From Raphanus sativus (Eukaryota > Streptophyta > Magnoliopsida > Brassicales > Brassicaceae), in the NCBI RefSeq assembly GCF_000801105.2, contig NC_079514.1:32909075-32973074 (forward strand): a DNA stretch of 64,000 nucleotides. Reading direction: 5' to 3'. The position numbers and the translations under genes are program-made. Of this stretch, positions 56,888 to 64,000 are shown in pieces. Positions within the stretch are counted from its first letter, which is position 1; each line of letters begins with the position of its first letter. Below the pieces are notes generated by a model. The model searched no databases, was not told where the DNA came from, and was given only the letters and a program-made list of their open reading frames with translations.

Positions 56888-56960
56888 GGCCTATACAGGG
56901 ATCGAACCTGTGACCTTCGCGTTATTAGCACGACGCTCTAAACAACTGAGCTAATAGGCC
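56888..56960 (-). tRNA. tRNA-Ile (AAT anticodon)
   Basis: 73 nt on the minus strand with a perfect cloverleaf. Acceptor GGCCTAT/ATAGGCC; D arm GCTC...GAGC; anticodon stem TCGTG/CGCGA around the loop CTAATAA with AAT at the centre; T arm ACAGG-TTCGATC-CCTGT. Box A (TTAGCTCAGTT) and box B (GGTTCGATCCC) are intact. Five T (56880-56884 on the plus strand as A) follow as a Pol III terminator. There is no encoded CCA and no intron. It looks functional. Confidence 0.97.
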
Positions 56961-57014
56961 TTTTTGTTTGTCTATATTCTCAACTCTTAAAGCCTCTTCA
57001 TTGTTACTTTGACA

Positions 57015-57425
57015 ATGGCTACTACGTCCAACTGGTTTCTCTTCCTGAGCTCTCAATCTCTTCTCGTCCTACCTAACAAACAATCCATCTCTCTTACGCT
57101 TCCAACAATGGCGATAACGTCTCATCCAAATAAGATACTCCAACCGAACTCCGTAATAAAGTTTCTGGACTTTCTGATGTCCGTGTGATGTACTGATGTG
57201 AAATTTCAACCCTCCCCACTTACGCTTCTCTTCTCTAGCCTCCATCTCCAGGGTTCCCAGCATTTTCAAGTTTCAACGGTTATGGACATTAACAGCGTCA
57301 GAGAGATATTCCCTCATAGGTACATTTCTCTAGCAGTTGATGAGATTTCGTTGAGACCCATATTTGAAAGATTCTTTTTGAGGGATCTTGAGGTGTCCAC
57401 CTGGTATTTCAGCAGTACTGATTAA
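57015..57425 (+). pseudogene. Plastid FabZ (3-hydroxyacyl-ACP dehydratase) 5' remnant
   Basis: FabZ dehydrates 3-hydroxyacyl-ACP in plastid fatty-acid synthesis. From the ATG at 57015 the frame gives a Ser/Leu-rich transit-peptide-like start (MATTSNWFLFLSSQSLLVLP...LPTMAITSHP) that matches plant FabZ. It stops at TGA about 57186. In another frame, 57240-57325 gives STVMDINSVREIFPHRY, the conserved beginning of mature FabZ (VMDINxIREILPHR). The sequence then loses similarity before the hot-dog-fold catalytic region. It is a truncated, frameshifted pseudogene. Its place beside TPP and ERF supports shared ancestry of the block. Confidence 0.72.
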
Positions 57426-58159
57426 GAACGTCGCTACTATTAGCAATGACAAAAGGGAAGATGTGTCTTAACTTATAAATTAAATGAATCTTTGTTTCAT
57501 TATGCCAATTTAGATATATGTTTGCATATTTTATATGGAATACCCTATTTCCTATAACTTTTTTCAATTTCTGAAATTTTAAAATTGTACAAATTATACT
57601 AGTTAATCTCAATTATATTAGTCAGATCACCCACATAAAATTTGTAATTAGCTTATCTAATATGGAAAACCAAATTTATAAATGTTGGTTTTGCCAATTT
57701 TCGTCATTACAAAATTGTAATAGCTGTACCAAATAAATCAGATGTGAAAATGTTTGGTAAATTATACAAAGTTACACATGTTGAAAACTAGAATTTTACC
57801 GTCTATAGGAAAAACACTAATATATTATGACATTTTTAATAAATTATTACCTGTTAAAATATAATATTTATATGTAACTGTATCAAAACTTTAACTAATT
57901 ATAATTAGCTGTAATAAAATCAGAATAACATTTAACATCTTATTATAAATAATTAATACATAATTATTTTAATCATTTTATTTATCTAAATGTTTCTAAT
58001 TGTCTTGGTTTTTATAGTTGTTTTAGTTATCCATGTAATACCAACAATTCATATTCATAGTCATTAATATTTAATTTCTTAAAACTCTGATTTTTCAATA
58101 TAAGATTTTTTTAGATCCAAAAATTTTAATTTCGTAATGAATATCTTTGAATCATGTAA
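57426..58159. other. AT-rich spacer, no gene
   Basis: Nothing recognised between the FabZ remnant and the first tandem Helitron. Confidence 0.5.
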
Positions 58160-59439
58160 TCTATTACTATAAAGTGAGGATGTTTCTCTCCTGCTGACAC
58201 ATCAGATGCCAGGTCAGAAATAGAGTCTATGTGACACCGACACGTGTCGCGTTAAATGAAACGCAGTGTTGTGGACTTCGACTTTCATCGTCTCTTCCAA
58301 TTGGGCTTCGCGTTGCTCTCCGGTTTTGAGACCCAGCGACCATACGACTACAGAGAAATCCTAATCGGTGGTGAAGAACGCATTTATGATTATCGTTTCT
58401 CTTCGGAATCGGTGGATGGGACGATCCAGTTCCTGTAATGGTTTTCGTGGTGATTAATCGTCTTAAATCCTCTTAATTCGTGAGCCCACCTCGAAGCTTT
58501 TGTTTGCGATGTTCGTCGGCGAGTTCTGGTATAAATAAGTTACGATCTTTTCTCTGCGAATCGCGATCTCTACATCTCAATTCTACTCATCTCACTCACA
58601 TACATCTCGATCCACACACATCGCGTTGGCTGAGATGTTCATTCTTCCACTGTCGAGGTGCAATTGATCAGGTTTTTAGATGTAAAAGCATCTTCTTTTT
58701 CTTATGAGTTTCAGTGATTTGGAGCAGAATATGGGTACTCTTCAAGTTCTCTCCGTCTCTTTAGTTTCCCTTTTGTACACTTTCCAGTGAATTTTTTTTT
58801 TTTTTTTCATGTAATCCCAAAAAAGTTTATTGCAGTCTAATGGCTAACTCATCGGTTTATCTTGCGCTGGCCACTGTTCTTTCACTTGATGTGCGAGTTC
58901 TTAGATCTGGGAGGCGAGGAACATGAAAAGCTGTGGCGAGTTAATTGGGTGTGAACATGCTTCTTGATGTAAAGATTCTTCTTCCTTGATGTAAATGTTC
59001 TTCCTTTCTTTCAACTCATGATCATTGTATTTTTAAACTATTATCAAGCGATTGTGTTCATATCTTTATTGAACCTTTGTTGATTACCTTATCGCTTCTT
59101 CTTCTTCTTTGGTCACAGTCTTAGAGTTATAGATTGTTTTTTTTTGCTTCATTTTAGCAGAGAACATGGTATCTAGATCACCATAGAACCTGAGTCATCA
59201 CCACCACGTACTGGAGAAGGATCCGGTGAGAAGATTTGGACATCAGTAAGTCTCTTACTCTTAGGGCCATAGTGTTTGGTGTCTCTTGATTTTTTTAGTT
59301 TCTTACTGTTTTTGTTTGATAGGACTGAACTTAGTGTGATGTTGGATGAAGATTTAGTAGACTACAATGGAAATAATATAAAGAGATGATATAGCTTATG
59401 GTGGAATCTGTAAGGAAACAATCCCTGGAGCTGCATGAG

Positions 59440-59690
59440 AAAAAAGGGATTATGATTTAAAACAGTCTTTGGAAGCACAATTAGTCTCAACGACAAAGAA
59501 ATGTGAAAAGCAAAAGAGAGAGCTTCAAGTTAGAAGAAACTTGAAGGAGAAGGAACTTGAAGAAAGAGAGGAAGAGCTTGAATGGAAGGAGGTTGAACGA
59601 TCATCCGAGAATAGAAAGAGATCCAAAGATGAATTTGAGCCTTCATTGCTGGCTGAGAAGGACAGAGAGACGACGATCCTACAAGAATAG
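59440..59690 (+). pseudogene. Coiled-coil gene fragment inside Helitron A
   Basis: The frame at 59469-59690 encodes a continuous Lys/Glu-rich heptad-like helix (LVSTTKKCEKQKRELQVRR, KEKELEEREEELEWKEVERS). Its length and regularity point to former coding sequence. I cannot assign the parent; FRIGIDA-like coiled-coil proteins are one possibility. The upstream patch at 59190-59250 (SSPPRTGEGSGEK) may be another exon piece. Both were probably captured by the Helitron. Confidence 0.4.
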
Positions 59691-61587
59691 ACTCAATCAG
59701 TCAATTGTTTTTAGTTTTCTTTAGACCATAACAGAAGAAGTTGATAAAAAAGGAAAATACAGAAGAATAAAATATTACAGAGATAAAACTGCTTATGAAA
59801 TGTTTATAATAGACAAACATACTGCTCTCTTCTCTTTTCAAATGGTTTTCTAGATATTCTATCAACCCTGGAATAGTGCAACTCAAAGCTTATCTGAAAA
59901 CAACAAAGGTTCATACCTATACGATTTAATCGTGACAACACTCACTCAATCTCCACAGTTTACATCATTGCAGGACATTTAGAGTTGTGGTTCGATGGAA
60001 ATCTGAAACCAAGTATAACTAAATGAGGATATGTTAAGACGTCCTACAATTGGTCCTGCTTTGTTTCTGTTGGAAACAAGTGCTGGTTCGTAATCTAAGC
60101 AAAAGCTAATATACTACAAATCTCTGGTCCAAACAAAACTTATTCGTTTTCAAATGATAGTTAGTACCAGTCCCATATTACATCAATATAATGATGCTAT
60201 CTATTAATTTAATACAACTGATGTGTCAAAACGATGGTTTAAATCATATGGGTTATATTGCAGATATTACAATGAACATAGTATCAGTCGTGTAACACAC
60301 ATGGCTAATCACAATTAATCACCCCAAACCTTCCACAATTGTATAAATGTATCCAATTACCCAGTTCATCACAATCTTCACAACACAAACTCTTTCACAA
60401 TGACTAAACATCTTAGAATTTCTCCCCGTAAGTCCGTAGTGTCCTCCCACCGTCTCCCACAATTTGTCTTCACACTTTTCGGTTTTCATGCTCTCTTATT
60501 ATTTTTTTTCTGCTATCATTGCATGAAATATTATTCTACTTTTTATAAGAAATCCAAGTTCACATTATTATCGAATCACTCAAATTGCATGTTAAAAAGA
60601 AAATGGTTATAAAATGAGAAAGTGATTACTCTTACAATATCATCGAAGATAGACATGATGTTCCCAAAAAGCTTAGAATGTCAAAATGCATTTAACAATA
60701 TTCTACACTACTAATATACAAAAACAAATATTATACACTACTCAGACAGTGACTGATTTAATAAATTTCTATATTAAATAGTTTAAATAAAAAAATTAAA
60801 TTCAAATAAATATAAATTTAGTACCAAACATATTTATCATCTACATCTACACGTATGATTTTTTTTGTTATCAACTTAGCACAGACTCATATTGACTCAT
60901 TAAACTACACCAATAACTCTGCATCCAAGCATATGCTAAATCATTAAATATAAAATTTACATATGTTTATATATATAAAAATAATTTAGAAATATATAAA
61001 TATAAAATATATAAATATCTAATAAACAAAAAAGTAATGAAATACTATCAAGTCAGTCAATATATAATATTTGAATATGTATAGTTAAATTACCATAAGA
61101 ATTATATTTTATAAATTAGTCAATAACATTTGATAATATGGGTAACTTCGTTATATATATATATATCAGTGATGTTGGTTTTACGGTGACTGTCAAACGC
61201 CTACACTCATCAGCTACTACTCAGTTTTTATACTTTCCAGTTTCAATATTTTCTTATTTTGATTAGGTTTGTATTACTATCTTCTTCTCACTTAATATAA
61301 TATTCTATTTTTAATAAGAAATGCAACTTTAAATAATCATCATTTCAACTCCAATAGCATGTCGAAAGATTATGATTTTAACATAAAAATAAATATTTTA
61401 TAGCATACACAAAAAATTACAGACAACTCAATCCTTCTAAACCCAAATATTAGGAGTCATAAATAACACACCAAATACGAAATCAATTTTTTTTTTTAGA
61501 AAAACAACATGAAGACTATTTGAAGCACTCACAGTATACCAATGCCACAACTCTTTAATAAAAAAACAACAATTAGAAACAAGTAAA

Positions 61588-61982
61588 GGGGGTGGTGTAT
61601 TCAACCGAGAGTTTTAGGTGATTTGTATTAAAGTGATAAATCCACTGTTATTCAAATATGAATTTTAAAAAATTATTTAAAATACACTGTTATTGAACTA
61701 ATTCATTTAAAATTCACTGTTATTGAACTTGACATTTCGTAAAGTACTCTGAAATCCATTGTTATTGAAAATATTTTAAGTTGTGAGTTTTAAAGTTTTA
61801 TGTGTTTTAAGGATATTTAGATGGATTTTCTTAGTTAAAAAAAATAAAAATCACATCTCTTGATTTTAGATGATATTCTGGAGTAGTTTAACAAAAATCA
61901 CCTAAATCTCTGCAATTTATTGAAATCATCTAAAACTTCATTAAAATTAAATCACATCAAATGTTAAATTGAATACACCCCC
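61588..61982. mobile_element. TIR MITE nested near the Helitron A end
   Basis: Ends gggggtggtgtattcaac and gttaaattgaatacaccccc are inverted repeats (ggggg-tgtattcaa). The flanks are A-rich, so the 3-bp target repeat is ambiguous. 395 bp, with repeated cactgttattgaa phrases inside. Confidence 0.7.
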
Positions 61983-62520
61983 AAAATATATTTTATCACA
62001 TATAATCTCTCTTTACCTAAAACTTTCTAAAAGACAAAATATTATCATATACATCTCTTGCAAATGGAAACTAAAAACACAATCTTTAAATTATATTATC
62101 TAAATAACAAACAAAGGGAACAAAGTGTATCCCGCCCGTAGGGCGGGCTCGACCTAGTCTATATATATAAAGAACTGTTTTAATCCCTTCTGTGGTGTCC
62201 ACATGGGATGCCAGCTCAGAAATTCGAGCTCCATGGCGCTGACACGTATGAAACGCTACGTTTCATTAAAGTGCTCCTTTCATAATTTCGGGCCTGACAT
62301 TGGGCTTCATGGCGTGCGGGCGTTTGCGACCCAAAGGACGATGGAAACCCTAATCAGTCGCGAGGTGAACCTTTGTGTTCTTCGTTTATCTCCGATCGGT
62401 AGAGGGACGATTTGGATTCTGTAACGTTGCGTTGTGATTTAATTGTCTTAAATCGTCTTAAATTTCATTACCAAGCTTTTCTATTCAGATCTTTATTGAA
62501 TGAGTTATTTTGAAAATATG

Positions 62521-63806
<1,286 letters not shown>

Positions 63807-64000
63807 GTAGTCTCTTGATGCATTCTGTTTGATTTACATATCTGGAACAAATTGTTGTTAAAGAACATAGTACTTGAATAACTTTACATCACATGATCAT
63901 CTAGATAGCTTGAAATTAAGCACTGTCAATGTTATCTCCATTCTTATCTTTTCTATTGATATGTGATCATTGTTGCTTCCACCGTTGCATTATTGATCCG

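Larger units (their letters stand above)
58160..62157 (+). mobile_element. Helitron A of a head-to-tail pair
   Basis: Begins TCTATTACTATAAAGTGAGG after an A. Ends with a 7-bp-stem hairpin (CCCGCCC 62131-62137 / GGGCGGG 62141-62147), then ctcgacCTAG (62154-62157). Its first 250 bp (cagatgccaggtcagaaat, tgacac..., ttgggctt, gaaatccctaatc-like) match the start of the unit at 62158, so both are one family. The interior carries exon-like pieces (58480-58707, 59150-59690), an internal duplicated AT-rich block (about 60400-60610 and 61190-61385) and a MITE, but no RepHel gene. Confidence 0.78.

Noticed and set aside
58480..58707. 75-codon plus frame near the start of Helitron A
   Set aside because: No domain and a likely part of the Helitron leader; the same region in Helitron B is not conserved as protein.

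Overview
The window is plant nuclear DNA, almost certainly from Brassicaceae. The evidence is AT-rich spacer, plant-type split genes, tRNA-derived SINEs, Copia LTR elements, LINE fragments with RT zinc-finger and RNase H domains, Helitrons with 5'-TC and 3' hairpin-CTRR ends, and gene models closest to Arabidopsis families. There is one 100-N assembly gap (41961-42060). Most of the 64 kb is nested or adjacent transposable elements.

Host genes are few. A complete trehalose-6-phosphate phosphatase gene lies on the minus strand at 24985-27918. I could join 12 coding exons into one open frame of about 360 residues. The start codon sits in a tiny first exon and the last intron has a GC donor. To the right is an AP2/ERF (DREB A-6, ERF056/ERF060-like) gene on the minus strand (47572-53250), broken 21 codons before its end by a Copia insertion. 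Further right are a tRNA-Ile(AAT) gene (56888-56960) and a decayed 5' part of a plastid FabZ (3-hydroxyacyl-ACP dehydratase) gene (57015-57425). From memory, TPP, ERF and FabZ are near neighbours in Arabidopsis (TPPE / ERF056 / FabZ on chromosome 2, with a sister TPP-ERF pair on chromosome 4). The window therefore looks like a fractionated, TE-inflated copy of that block.

Region by region. 1-4.5 kb: degenerate gene fragments (one NSA2-like), a cluster of ATCGATCGAT motifs and a SINE. 4.55-10.1 kb: a minus-strand Copia element with two identical 157-bp LTRs and perfect target duplications, but a dead gag-pol. 10.1-24.3 kb: MITEs, three more SINEs, two LINE remnants and Helitron-type insertions. 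25-28.2 kb: the TPP gene and its G-box-bearing upstream region. 28-41 kb: three or more Helitron-type units, TIR elements, two related LINE-like retroposons, a TRIM and a tiny poly(T) insertion. 41-47.5 kb: the gap, a hAT-like MITE, a 3xHMG-box gene fragment, a Stowaway-like MITE and a foldback element. 47.6-52.6 kb: a nearly intact Copia element inside the ERF gene. 53.8-58 kb: a Helitron, a LINE remnant, tRNA-Ile and the FabZ remnant. 58.16-64 kb: two Helitrons of one family placed head to tail (CTAG directly followed by TC), the second carrying a VTT/SNARE-associated (TVP38-like) gene fragment fused to another gene piece.

There is no operon-like cooperation and I see no new defence or metabolic system. 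The strongest observations are the tandem Helitron pair with captured exons, the recently moved but coding-dead Copia element, and the ERF gene whose new stop codon comes from the inserted LTR.
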